Source of the DNA: Candidatus Colinaster scatohippi
GTDB taxonomy: Bacteria; Bacillota; Clostridia; Lachnospirales; Lachnospiraceae
Assembly (NCBI GenBank): GCA_018064805.1
Contig: JAGHUN010000066.1
Coordinates: 65,680-106,457, forward strand
Direction of reading: 5' to 3'
DNA: 40,778 nt
Part shown: in pieces, positions 26,496-35,041 of the stretch
How positions within the stretch are numbered: the first letter of the stretch is position 1
How the letters are laid out: the number at the start of each line of letters is the position of its first letter
Position numbers and translations under genes: made by a program
Notes under the pieces: model-generated
Seen by the model: only the letters and a program-made list of their open reading frames with translations
What the model was told of the DNA's origin: nothing
Databases searched by the model: none

Positions 26496-27261
26496 CTCGT
26501 TCCGGATTTTCTTCCTTTTCATCGCTCAAGTTACCATTTCCTGAATGGAAAATGTCATCAACGCCTGTAAGTACAGATGGGATAAATGTTGGCATATATT
26601 CCTTATCTGTTCCAAGAACATAATACTGTCTTACACCAACAGCACCCTTAAGAAAGCCTGTTTCCTCATCATACTCAATCTCAAGTGCGTCAATTGAATT
26701 ACGATCATTCTGCGACTGAATATATGTGAGCATATATTTAAGTCCATCATATGTGCTTGCGAATTCCATTGCTGATACTCCCGCAAAGAGCTTGTAGTCA
26801 GCGCTGGCACTCTTGGCAAGGTCATCGGAAATCTTAGGATTACCATCTTCATCATATGTAATCTGTGCAGCAGGTATCTCACCTTCCTCAATACCCTGGA
26901 TAGCTACAGCATCCCACTCCTCAAGCTCAATGTCACCAAGAGCAAGGGCATCCGGATAGCTTCCACCGATATTAGCCCAAAGCATCAACTGGTCTTCTCT
27001 TTCAATTCCTGAAGGATAATGAGATAAAATTTCCTGTCCTTCCTGCTTCATCTCTGATATCTTCTCTTCATACTCATCAACATTGGCATGAATAGCCTGA
27101 TATTCTTCTGCTATAGGCTTAAGTTCCTTATTCTTGGACTCTATACTTGCAGTCTTCTCATTATATGGACTTGCAACAAGGAAATTAACAACAACAGCTA
27201 TTAAAATACCCGCAAGACCTATAAGCAGGTCTCTCTGTCCCTTAGTAATTGTCATATCCAT
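26488..27261 (-). CDS. pilO: PilO-like inner membrane alignment protein
   Basis: PilO pairs with PilN and links the cytoplasmic PilM ring to the pilus base. The 257-residue product has a short cytoplasmic start, one membrane segment at about 11-31 (LLIGLAGILIAVVVNFLVA), a coiled coil at about 35-80 and a C-terminal alpha/beta domain. This is the PilO plan. Sequence identity within the family is low, so the call rests on layout and on its place immediately after the pilM-pilN gene (three bases apart). GGAGG lies eleven bases before the ATG. The acidic C-terminus overlaps the start of the next prepilin gene. Confidence 0.8.
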   Translation of the reverse strand: MDMTITKGQRDLLIGLAGILIAVVVNFLVASPYNEKTASIESKNKELKPIAEEYQAIHANVDEYEEKISEMKQEGQEILSHYPSGIEREDQLMLWANIGGSYPDALALGDIELEEWDAVAIQGIEEGEIPAAQITYDEDGNPKISDDLAKSASADYKLFAGVSAMEFASTYDGLKYMLTYIQSQNDRNSIDALEIEYDEETGFLKGAVGVRQYYVLGTDKEYMPTFIPSVLTGVDDIFHSGNGNLSDEKEENPERDE

Positions 27262-27264
27262 GGC

Positions 27265-29091
27265 TTATTCTACCTCCTCTTCCGTAGTGATTTCATCTTC
27301 ATATGGAGCGTAGAACATATCCACACTGAATTCATAATGGAACTCACCTAAATCATTCTCTTCTAATGTTGCCCCGGTAATCTCTACATCGGCAAACAGT
27401 TCATTCATTTTAAGTCTATCAACAACATAAGCAACCTCTTCCTTGCTTGATACAGTCGCTTCAATTGTTATCTTTTCTTTGTCAGCCTCTAATGAATTAA
27501 CCATAAATGTATGAGGCATATTCTGCTCAAGATTTGAAATTACACTTAAAATTTCTTCATTTCTGTTTCTTGTATTTTTCTCAAGACTCTTAAGGAATCT
27601 AAGTTCTTCATCTTCCTTCACATAATTCATATAGATATCATACGAAGGCTGAAGTTCCTGTATTGTTTTCTCATATTCTGCCTTCTGTTCCTTAGCTTTC
27701 ATATAAGGAAGAATCGAAGAAGCAGCCAGGTATCCGGCAACACCAATGCCACCGATAAAAACAATTATTGCTATGATAAATGTATTTACATTAGATTTTG
27801 ATCCGCCTTTACCCTTGCCATTGCCCTTCTCATCTATATGATCCGGATAGAACATGAGTGGCGCTATGCTCGCACCAATACATGCAACATACTCACCATA
27901 TGTTACATCCTTGAATACTCTCTCAATATCAATTCCTGCAAGATGAGTAAGATTCTTAATCTTAAGACCTGCTTCATTAGTAAGAAGATTAGACAATCCT
28001 GAGAAGTCCGCACCAATACCTGTCACATACATCTTCTCGATAGGATTAGATGTATGATTGGAATTATAATAATCAATAACTCTGATAATACCGCCGACAA
28101 GAGGTCTTAAGGACTCAGTTACCATCTTCTTTTCAGCCTTAATCTGCTCATCCTTGGCTTCATTATCAAGATCCACAATATCCATTCTTCCATCATTAAA
28201 TGAAGAAAGAATAACAGTTTTTCTTCTTGCAACCTCCAGTGCCTTATCATATGAACCTGTATCACCAAGCTCTTTGCACTGCTGCAATGTCATAATTGCC
28301 TCATCAATACCATAATTAATTGTACGATTAAGTGCTATAACTCCATTCTCAAGAACAATAAGCATTGCACTTCTCTCATCAACCTTAATTATGAGCTGTA
28401 CGCCGTCCTTACATTCCTCCTTGGCTGCCTGATAGATTGAATTACCATTATAATCAATCGTAACAAGCTCAAGATTGATTGCCTTAGCCATACGCTCATA
28501 GCTTGTAACAAGCTGCTTTGGAGCTGCAAGTACTAAGAGCTTAAGACCTGTTGGCTTACCAAGTGCCTTGGATACCTGCACATTCTTAGCCTTTTTCTTA
28601 CTACCCTTATCCTCTGAAGCCTCCTCTATTGATGTTGACGAATATACATCATCCTCAACCTTTTTGGCTGCTGCCTTATCTATCTGAGCAATCTGACCTG
28701 ATGACTTATCCTCTTCTCGCATTACCTCAAGTACTGTATGTGAAAAAAGATACTGTGACAGATCTACAGGGAAGTACTCCGACAGATTAGCACGAACAAC
28801 TGCCTGAACCTGCTTATCTTTAACATAAGGAATAACTGCTTCTCTTGTTGCTATCTTATTGCTCGATACAGTAAAAATAGCCTTTTTAGTCTTAATATGC
28901 TTTACAGACATCATTCGCTGGAACTGATTAATAAACTCATTATCAAGTTCTACAGCACCATCTCTTACCATACCTTCCGGTGTGGCAATTACAAAACTGT
29001 TGTGAATCTTTGGCCCTTTGCCGGAATTTTCAATTTCACATACCTTGGTAAGTGAATATCCAATTTCAACACTTAATATTCTTTCCGCCAT
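27265..29091 (-). CDS. pilM: PilM-PilN fusion protein
   Basis: The 608-residue protein joins two components that are usually separate. Residues 1-400 are PilM, an actin-like (FtsA/SHS2-type) cytoplasmic protein: it opens AERILSVEIGYSLTKVCEI and contains the ATP-fold segments DYNGNSIYQAAKEE, VDERSAMLIVLENG and MYVTGIGADFSGL. A Lys/Ser-rich linker is inserted near 140-180. A Gly/Lys-rich stretch precedes one membrane segment at about 432-458. The final 150 residues form a coiled coil plus an alpha/beta domain, as in PilN. In most systems the PilN N-terminus binds PilM as a short peptide; here they are covalently linked. GGAG precedes the ATG. The gene follows pilD after 112 bases that hold a strong hairpin. 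Confidence 0.9.
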   Translation of the reverse strand: MAERILSVEIGYSLTKVCEIENSGKGPKIHNSFVIATPEGMVRDGAVELDNEFINQFQRMMSVKHIKTKKAIFTVSSNKIATREAVIPYVKDKQVQAVVRANLSEYFPVDLSQYLFSHTVLEVMREEDKSSGQIAQIDKAAAKKVEDDVYSSTSIEEASEDKGSKKKAKNVQVSKALGKPTGLKLLVLAAPKQLVTSYERMAKAINLELVTIDYNGNSIYQAAKEECKDGVQLIIKVDERSAMLIVLENGVIALNRTINYGIDEAIMTLQQCKELGDTGSYDKALEVARRKTVILSSFNDGRMDIVDLDNEAKDEQIKAEKKMVTESLRPLVGGIIRVIDYYNSNHTSNPIEKMYVTGIGADFSGLSNLLTNEAGLKIKNLTHLAGIDIERVFKDVTYGEYVACIGASIAPLMFYPDHIDEKGNGKGKGGSKSNVNTFIIAIIVFIGGIGVAGYLAASSILPYMKAKEQKAEYEKTIQELQPSYDIYMNYVKEDEELRFLKSLEKNTRNRNEEILSVISNLEQNMPHTFMVNSLEADKEKITIEATVSSKEEVAYVVDRLKMNELFADVEITGATLEENDLGEFHYEFSVDMFYAPYEDEITTEEEVE

Positions 29092-29116
29092 TTTTGTAAC
29101 TCCTCTTTACGCCTTT

Positions 29117-29183
29117 CACGTTTTCTATATACGTGATATATATGTGTAAATCCTGATGTATAGGCAGCACTTACACATATATA
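29117..29183. repeat. Intercistronic hairpins between pilD and pilM
   Basis: TATATATGTGTAA at 29137-29149 and TTACACATATATA at 29171-29183 form a perfect 13-base inverted repeat with a 21-base spacer. A second small stem, CACGT at 29117-29121 and ACGTG at 29131-29135, lies next to it on the pilM side. There is no T-run after either on the minus strand, so this is more likely an mRNA processing or stability element than a terminator. Confidence 0.65.
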
Positions 29184-29203
29184 CCACCCTTTCACCCTGT
29201 AAT

Positions 29204-29965
29204 TTAAAAGCCAAGCTGGGATATATACCAGCCAATCATCTGATTACCAAACATAGCTGCAATAAATATTCCTGCTGCCAGATATGGTCCAAAGGCAAGC
29301 ACATGGTCTGCCTTAGTAATTCTCATTCTTGCCACATGAATTATCGATGCAAGAATGCATCCTATAACAAAAGCAAGGATAATCTCCTTCCATCCAAGCA
29401 TAAGTCCGGATACTGCCATAAGCTTCATGTCGCCTCCACCCATACCTCTGCCTTTGGTAGCTATGATAATAATCCATATGAATACACTGACAGCAAAGAA
29501 GCCGATCACATGATTAAGCCAATCCTCATAATGGATTGCCGTCATAATCAGCCCCAGTGCCAGTATGAAACAATTAATTCCGATTGGAATCTCATATGTC
29601 CTCCAATCTATTATGCTAAGCACAATAAGTGCAGATATTAACAGGCAGTAGAGTAGGGAATCTACATTCATCCCGTTAATAAAACAAATAACTACATAAA
29701 GCAATCCGTTCAGCCCCTCTATAAGAGGGTACTGAACTGATAACTTTGTCTTACATCCACGGCATTTGCCGCCCTGTATTAAGTAACTGAATAAAGGAAT
29801 AAGCTCATACCAATGCAACCTTTTATTACAATTCATACAATGTGAATTGATTTTAACAATATTCTCTTTTTTAGGTATGCGGAAAATGCATACATTTAAG
29901 AAACTGCCTATCACTATGCCGTAGAGGAAAATGATAATGTAGGCTGCAAATAGTATGATGTCCAT
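29204..29965 (-). CDS. pilD: Prepilin peptidase / N-methyltransferase PilD
   Basis: PilD is the membrane aspartyl protease that removes the prepilin leader after Gly and methylates the new N-terminus. The 253 residues contain about eight hydrophobic segments. The N-terminal part has the GSFLNVCIFRIP signature and two CxxC pairs (Cys43/Cys46 and Cys68/Cys71), the zinc-binding part that goes with methyltransferase activity. The catalytic aspartates are Asp120 in SIIDWRTYEIP and Asp179 in GMGGGDMKLMA (the GxGD motif). It starts 10 bases after the pilA stop with AAGGA eight bases before ATG. It probably processes all six prepilins in this operon. Confidence 0.95.
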   Translation of the reverse strand: MDIILFAAYIIIFLYGIVIGSFLNVCIFRIPKKENIVKINSHCMNCNKRLHWYELIPLFSYLIQGGKCRGCKTKLSVQYPLIEGLNGLLYVVICFINGMNVDSLLYCLLISALIVLSIIDWRTYEIPIGINCFILALGLIMTAIHYEDWLNHVIGFFAVSVFIWIIIIATKGRGMGGGDMKLMAVSGLMLGWKEIILAFVIGCILASIIHVARMRITKADHVLAFGPYLAAGIFIAAMFGNQMIGWYISQLGF

Positions 29966-29975
29966 TAGTTAATCC

Positions 29976-30416
29976 TTAGTCTTCGCCAGCAGTAGCCTCA
30001 ACTGGTTCAAATCCAGTTTTGTCGGTTGTATTCTTATAATACTTAGCCTCTCCAGTATACTCAATTTTACCATCTGAAGTAAGCTTTGCCGAAGGTGTTG
30101 TCTTCCAATCTCCAGTAACCTTCGAATTATCAGCACCCGCATCTTTTAACGCAGCAGCACCCTTGTCTGTAGCTGTATATACTTTTTTAGTTGCATCAAC
30201 AGAGATAGTAATTCCGTCAGTTGGCCATTCTTTATCTGCCATATAAGCCTGAACAACTGTTACACACGAATCAAGGTTTGAGATATCCTTAGATTCCTTA
30301 GACTTCTCAACATACTTGATGAACTGTGGTGCAAGAACACCGATAAGTACAGCCATGATAGCGATTACGATGATTAATTCTACGAGTGAAAAACCTTTGT
30401 TGTTTGTCTTCTTCAT
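29976..30416 (-). CDS. pilA: Major type IV pilin (PilA-like)
   Basis: The 146-residue prepilin has a short leader MKKTNNKG cleaved before FSLVELIIVIAIMAVLIGVL, with Phe at +1 and Glu at +5. A helix (QFIKYVEKSKESKDISNLDSCVTVVQAYM) and a small Lys/Thr/Asp-rich head follow. Its size, compactness and strong AAGGAG site just after a hairpin-containing gap suggest it is the major subunit rather than a minor one. The head has only one cysteine (in DSCVTVV), so the disulfide loop of Gram-negative pilins is absent. It is located between pilC and pilD. Confidence 0.92.
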   Translation of the reverse strand: MKKTNNKGFSLVELIIVIAIMAVLIGVLAPQFIKYVEKSKESKDISNLDSCVTVVQAYMADKEWPTDGITISVDATKKVYTATDKGAAALKDAGADNSKVTGDWKTTPSAKLTSDGKIEYTGEAKYYKNTTDKTGFEPVEATAGED

Positions 30417-30456
30417 AATTAGTTCTCCTTTTCTAATTAGTAAGTTTTTATCTTAA

Positions 30457-30479
30457 ACCGACGCCCCTACACCGCCGGT
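30457..30479 (-). promoter_or_regulatory. Hairpin in the pilC-pilA gap
   Basis: On the minus strand ACCGGCG pairs with CGTCGGT (one G-U) around a 9-base loop, followed by TTTAAGAT. The T-run is weak. It may be a leaky terminator or a 5' stabiliser that lets the pilin message accumulate separately. It sits about 40 bases before the pilA ATG. Confidence 0.5.
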
Positions 30480-30490
30480 CTAATTCAATA

Positions 30491-31705
30491 TTATAAGCTG
30501 TCAAGTGCCTGGTACATTGAAAGCATTGGTGCCATAACCGCACCGATAAGTACTCCAACAATACCGGCAAGTACAATAATAATCATAGGCTCCATAGCAG
30601 CCATAAGAGACTGAACAGCCATCTCAACCTCTTCATCATAATAATCAGCAAGCTTGTTAAGCATCTCTTCAGTGTTACCTGCCTCCTCACCGATATGAAT
30701 CATATGATACATCATAGGCGGGAAGAGACCTGACTCCTCAAGTGGCTGCGAAAGAGGAACACCCTTTATTACTTCATCTCTTGCATATTTAACCGCATCA
30801 TAGAAAAGCACATTCTGCATTGTATCACCAACAATATCAACTGCCTCAACAAGCGGTACACCTGCTGACAAAAGTGTTGCCAAGGTTCTTGCAAGCTGTG
30901 AACATGCGCTCTTGGTTGTAAGATTGGCAATAGCCGGAATCTTAAGAGATATTACGCTCTTTAAATGCTTGCCTGAATCCGTTGCAAGATATGTCTTTGC
31001 TGCAACTGCAATCGCAATTATAATCGGCACAAGTATATACCATCGTTGTATTATGAAATCCGAGGCTGCAACTACAGCCTTGGTAATTCCCGGAAGATCT
31101 GTTCCCAGGTCAGCAAACATATCCGTATAGCTTGGAATAACAACAACAAGCATTACAATTACAACTGCAACTGCTACAAGCGCTACTACAATAGGATAAA
31201 TCATCGCCTTTTTAACAAGCGCTGCCGTCTTGGCGCTCTTCTCATACTGGGCTCCCATTCTATCCATAGCTACATCAAGCGAACCTGACTGCTCACCTGC
31301 ATTAATGGTTGTAACCATCAAATCATTAAATACCTTAGGGTGTTGTGCAAGACCATTTGCAAGCGTCTCACCCTTCTCAACCTCTGCCTGAACCTCTCTT
31401 ACCGCCTTGGCAAGCATGGCATTCTCTGTCTGTTCACGTAAAAGTGTAAGACACTCAAGAATCGATACACCTGCTCGGTTCATGGCAACGAACTGCGAAC
31501 AAAATACTGCCATATCTCTTGCAGATGGCTTTTTCTCGAAGCTGAAGCTAATATCCTTCTGCAGCATTCCCTTTTCTGTAAGATCCGTTATAATATAACC
31601 CTTTTGTTTTAACTGGTTCATTGCTGCGCTTGAATCATCCGCAGTAACACTTCCCTTGATGGTCTTACCCTCTCTGGTAATTCCCTCAAAGCTAAAATCC
31701 GCCAT
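30491..31705 (-). CDS. pilC: Type IV pilus inner membrane platform protein PilC
   Basis: PilC is the integral membrane platform rotated by PilB during pilin insertion. The 404 residues show the family's internal duplication. The first GspF domain (about 65-188) contains FCSQFVAMNRAGVSILECL and GEQSGSLDVAMDRM. The second (about 265-390) contains CSQLARTLATLLSAGVPLVEAV and GEEAGNTEEMLNKLADYYDEEV. Three long hydrophobic segments lie after each half and at the end. The N-terminal SFEGITREGKTIKGSVTA is the usual PilC lead-in. GGAG lies six bases before the ATG. A hairpin is present in the 102-base gap after pilB. Confidence 0.95.
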   Translation of the reverse strand: MADFSFEGITREGKTIKGSVTADDSSAAMNQLKQKGYIITDLTEKGMLQKDISFSFEKKPSARDMAVFCSQFVAMNRAGVSILECLTLLREQTENAMLAKAVREVQAEVEKGETLANGLAQHPKVFNDLMVTTINAGEQSGSLDVAMDRMGAQYEKSAKTAALVKKAMIYPIVVALVAVAVVIVMLVVVIPSYTDMFADLGTDLPGITKAVVAASDFIIQRWYILVPIIIAIAVAAKTYLATDSGKHLKSVISLKIPAIANLTTKSACSQLARTLATLLSAGVPLVEAVDIVGDTMQNVLFYDAVKYARDEVIKGVPLSQPLEESGLFPPMMYHMIHIGEEAGNTEEMLNKLADYYDEEVEMAVQSLMAAMEPMIIIVLAGIVGVLIGAVMAPMLSMYQALDSL

Positions 31706-31721
31706 TTCCTACTCCATTCCG

Positions 31722-31747
31722 GGATTACATCTATAATAATGCAATCC
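31722..31747 (-). promoter_or_regulatory. Hairpin in the pilB-pilC gap
   Basis: On the minus strand GGATTGCAT pairs with ATGTAATCC (nine pairs, one G-U) around an 8-base loop, just upstream of the pilC ribosome binding site. No T-run follows, so termination is unlikely. An mRNA stability or translation effect is possible. Confidence 0.45.
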
Positions 31748-31807
31748 AAATACTGTTCCTTTTTCTTCTTATATATAAGTAAAGTAATCTTTCCACTAAT
31801 ATAATAA

Positions 31808-33502
31808 TTAACTGTCGAAAGAAACCTTACGCATCTCTGTAACAGAAGTAATTCCTTCAAGTACATATCTTGTGGCACTCATTCTAAGAGTATTCATACC
31901 CTCCTTAAGCGCCTGATTCTTAATCTCATCTGCTGTTCCGCCTCTGGCGATAACAAGCTTTAGGTCATGAGTAACTTCCATAATCTCGTATACACCGATT
32001 CGTCCCTTATAGCCTGAATTATCGCAGTTTTTACAACCGCATGGCTTATAAATCTTAATAGGATTCGCCTTATCTATTCCAAGGATATCGCACTCCTCCT
32101 CATCAGGAGTGTATTCAATCTTACAGGTTGGACACAGTCTTCTTACAAGACGCTGGGCAATAATACCAATCGTCGAGTCTGCAATAAGATATGGCTCAAT
32201 TCCCATATCTGCAAGACGGGTAATCGTACTTGCCGCAGAGTTAGTATGAAGAGTCGATACAACCAGGTGTCCGGTAATAGAAGCCTGAACCGCAATTCCT
32301 GCAGTCTCGCCATCTCGAATCTCACCAATCATGATAATATCCGGGTCCTGTCTAAGAATTGAACGAAGCGCCGATGCGAATGTCAGGTTAGCTTTATTAT
32401 TAGTCTGTACCTGGTTAATACCATCAATATTAGCCTCGACAGGGTCTTCAACTGTAATAATATTAACATCTTCTTTATTAAGCTCCGAAAGCGCTGTATA
32501 AAGTGTTGTTGACTTACCTGAACCTGTAGGACCTGTTACAAGTAGGATACCATGAGGATTCGAGATGATATGATCAAATACCTTAAGTTCACTTTCAGAA
32601 AGACCGAGATCCTTTTTAGCTTTGGTAAGAGCAGTCTTGGAGGTAAGTCGCATAACTATCTTCTCACCATATACCGTAGGAAGGATTGAAACTCGAATAT
32701 CATATTCCATACGGTCTACAATCTGTGTGATACGACCATCCTGAGGCTTTCTCTTCTCAGCTATATCCATACCACCGATAATCTTAATACGGGCAACCAA
32801 AGCCGGAAGAATTTTCGGGCTGTATGTCTTCTGCTCATATAAGGCACCATCAATACGGTATCTGATACGAACCTGTTTCTCCATTGGCTCTATATGAATA
32901 TCCGAAGTTCTCTTTCTTACAGCTGTCTCAATCATGGATTTAACGAGCTGAACGATAGGCGAATTATTAACATCTTCGCTGTACATATCGTCAGTCTCTT
33001 CCATCTCCTGCTGTTCCTTGCCCCTTGTATATTCATCAAGCTGGGACTCGAGTTCGGTCTGACCGAAGAATCTGTCAATTGCCATAGCAATGCTCTTAGG
33101 CGTTGCAACATATGGTTCAACAATAAGATTAGTTATAATCGAAATATCATCGATGGCAGCCATATCCATGGGATCTGCCATAGCAACTCTTAAGGTGTTA
33201 GGACTGTCAGATGGAATTTCAAAAGGAATAACCGAGTATTTTTTCAGAATCTTCTCATCAACCAGATTCTTCATAGACTCATCAAGTTCTATCTCGGCAA
33301 GGTCTACCAGATCATAGCCAAGCTGGTTAGACAAGGCATGTGCAATTGCCTCTTCAGTCGCAATACCTGTCTGAACAAGTGTTGCACCCAACTTAAGCCC
33401 TAATTCTTTTTGCTTTGCAAGAGCCTGGCTTAACTGCTCCTGAGTGATGGCTCCACCATCAATCAGTATGTCACCAAGTCTCTTTTTTCTTCGAAGTTCC
33501 AT
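31808..33502 (-). CDS. pilB: Type IV pilus assembly ATPase PilB
   Basis: PilB is the cytoplasmic hexameric ATPase that drives pilus extension. The 564-residue protein has an N-terminal MshEN/GspE-N domain (about 1-140, starting RRKKRLGDILIDGGAITQEQL), a linker with two acidic stretches, then the RecA-like core. The core has Walker A LLVTGPTGSGKSTTLYTA, the Asp box/Walker B region DPDIIMIGEIRDGETA, and a tetracysteine zinc motif, CPTC plus CGCKNC, near the C-terminus. That zinc motif marks PilB/GspE and not the retraction ATPase PilT. The ATG at 33502 has AAGGGG seven bases upstream; a TTG seven codons earlier overlaps that site and is rejected. The MshEN domain binds c-di-GMP in some relatives. 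Confidence 0.96.
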   Translation of the reverse strand: MELRRKKRLGDILIDGGAITQEQLSQALAKQKELGLKLGATLVQTGIATEEAIAHALSNQLGYDLVDLAEIELDESMKNLVDEKILKKYSVIPFEIPSDSPNTLRVAMADPMDMAAIDDISIITNLIVEPYVATPKSIAMAIDRFFGQTELESQLDEYTRGKEQQEMEETDDMYSEDVNNSPIVQLVKSMIETAVRKRTSDIHIEPMEKQVRIRYRIDGALYEQKTYSPKILPALVARIKIIGGMDIAEKRKPQDGRITQIVDRMEYDIRVSILPTVYGEKIVMRLTSKTALTKAKKDLGLSESELKVFDHIISNPHGILLVTGPTGSGKSTTLYTALSELNKEDVNIITVEDPVEANIDGINQVQTNNKANLTFASALRSILRQDPDIIMIGEIRDGETAGIAVQASITGHLVVSTLHTNSAASTITRLADMGIEPYLIADSTIGIIAQRLVRRLCPTCKIEYTPDEEECDILGIDKANPIKIYKPCGCKNCDNSGYKGRIGVYEIMEVTHDLKLVIARGGTADEIKNQALKEGMNTLRMSATRYVLEGITSVTEMRKVSFDS

Positions 33503-33565
33503 AACTAACCCCTTAGGTTTCAAAAATTATATCAATCAACTATTATATCGGCTACCTGCTACTAC

Positions 33566-34903
33566 TTATTCACTATATGCTGTAGGCGCCTTATTAACCG
33601 CATAATAGTTACCGAACTTGCCATATGGTGCCAGGTTAAATACATATCCATTCTTCACATCAGAAACATGCTTTGTATTCTGGTTATTATCGCGTCCCGC
33701 CCAGTATACATACAGATACGAAGTATCACCATATATAAATTCTACCAAATCACCATTCTGAACTATAGGTTCCGTAAACGAATCGGTATCCTTAAGTCCC
33801 GACAAATCAATAGTCGTCTTGTCGCCGGTAAGCTGAATCAGCGCGTCCTTAACTTCACCAAACTGACTGTAGTACTCAGGACTATTAGCCTGCTCATATT
33901 TGATTCGGATATATCCATCTGCATTCTGTCTTACAAATACGAACTGTGCACCGGACTTACTTGTGAATATTCCGGACGGTGTAAGAATAACAATATATCT
34001 GTTATTAAGCGTACCCGAAAGGTTCTTATCAACAACCTCGCCATCATGGTTAAACTTATCCGGATCCCACCATGTAGGATCATCGGAATAAGGCCATACA
34101 TTGCTCTGCTGAATGCCTTCCCACTTGGCATATAAGGTCATACTCTCTGTAACAGGCTTGCTGAATACCCACTTGTTAAGGCAACCGGCTTCCGTGTACC
34201 AACCCACAAAGTTATATGTTGCCGCTTTAGGTGCTTCAGGTTCAACGGCATGCTGACCAACCACCACCTCCTGATCATCAGGCTTTGGACTTCCATGACC
34301 ATTAAGACTGAATTTCACAAGCACCGTCTCCTCTTCTGATGGTGGCTCACTCTCCGATTCTGTAGGTTCTGTATATGGGTTATCTACTCCCGTAGGTAAT
34401 TCTCCTCTTTCCCATCCCATCATATCAAGGGATGCTATTGTATCGCAGTCATCACAATGGATATATGCTGTGCTCGTTGCCATATCTACTGAAATCTGCC
34501 AATTAGGTTTGCCTGAAGTATACTTTGGACATGCCATATATCTATTCATCTCGTTGTAGACAATCGGATCCGGGGGCTCTGTGGCGCCACCCGATGCAAG
34601 AGCAATACCGGTTGCCTTATGTGCACCGGCATCATTTAACTGAATGGTCTCAATGCTACTGTCAAAAACACATCTGGCATATATATCAAGAACCGCCTCA
34701 CGATTATGCATACAGGCCTTTTTCTTATTTTCGTCAGCCATTTTTAAAAAATTCGGTACCAGAATACCTGTAAGCACAGCAAGAATCGATATAACCACAA
34801 TAAGCTCAATGAGTGAAAAACCTCCCTGAGCTCCAAAACGTGCCGCCAAACCTTCTCTGCGACCCTTCAATATGGCTTTAATCCTTCCCAAGCTTTTAAG
34901 CAT
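33566..34903 (-). CDS. Prepilin-like protein with InlB B-type repeat
   Basis: This is the first gene of the pilus operon, 445 residues. It has an unusually long basic leader of 28 residues ending AQGG, cleaved before FSLIELIVVISILAVLTGIL, with Phe at +1 and Glu at +5. The first head region (about 60-160) has paired cysteines at 64, 78, 125, 150 and 153. An acidic Pro/Glu/Ser linker (175-192) follows. Residues 194-262 form one InlB B-type (Listeria-Bacteroides, Flg_new) repeat: VKFSLNGHGSPKP, then YNFVGWYTEAGCLNKW and SMTLYAKWEG. A further beta-rich domain lies at 265-445. Such repeats are common in surface proteins of Firmicutes. A ribosome binding site AGGGTGG lies nine bases before the ATG. 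Confidence 0.88.
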   Translation of the reverse strand: MLKSLGRIKAILKGRREGLAARFGAQGGFSLIELIVVISILAVLTGILVPNFLKMADENKKKACMHNREAVLDIYARCVFDSSIETIQLNDAGAHKATGIALASGGATEPPDPIVYNEMNRYMACPKYTSGKPNWQISVDMATSTAYIHCDDCDTIASLDMMGWERGELPTGVDNPYTEPTESESEPPSEEETVLVKFSLNGHGSPKPDDQEVVVGQHAVEPEAPKAATYNFVGWYTEAGCLNKWVFSKPVTESMTLYAKWEGIQQSNVWPYSDDPTWWDPDKFNHDGEVVDKNLSGTLNNRYIVILTPSGIFTSKSGAQFVFVRQNADGYIRIKYEQANSPEYYSQFGEVKDALIQLTGDKTTIDLSGLKDTDSFTEPIVQNGDLVEFIYGDTSYLYVYWAGRDNNQNTKHVSDVKNGYVFNLAPYGKFGNYYAVNKAPTAYSE

Positions 34904-34966
34904 TGTACGCTACCACCCTGATATAATAATCAATGACTATAACTTTTCCCACTTATAGACTGTAAA

Positions 34967-34995
34967 ATTATATCACAAACTCTACTTATTAACAA
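34967..34995 (-). promoter_or_regulatory. Promoter of the type IV pilus operon
   Basis: On the minus strand TTGTTA, a 17-base spacer and a perfect TATAAT form a sigma-A-type promoter. TGA directly before the -10 adds an extended -10 (TGn). It lies about 60 bases before the start of the first prepilin gene. It is the best promoter seen for the 20-kb operon. Confidence 0.75.
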
Positions 34996-35041
34996 TAAAA
35001 CTCTTAACAATTTGTTCATTTTTTTAGTACTTTTGTCACCT

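Noticed and set aside
33545-33551. CCGATAT, a sigma-D-like -10, on the minus strand just upstream of pilB
   Set aside because: No TAAA at the right distance is present, and it lies next to the end of the preceding prepilin gene; likely coincidence.
34904-34966. c-di-GMP riboswitch in the pilus operon leader
   Set aside because: The leader between promoter and start is only about 60 bases and lacks the conserved GEMM motifs.
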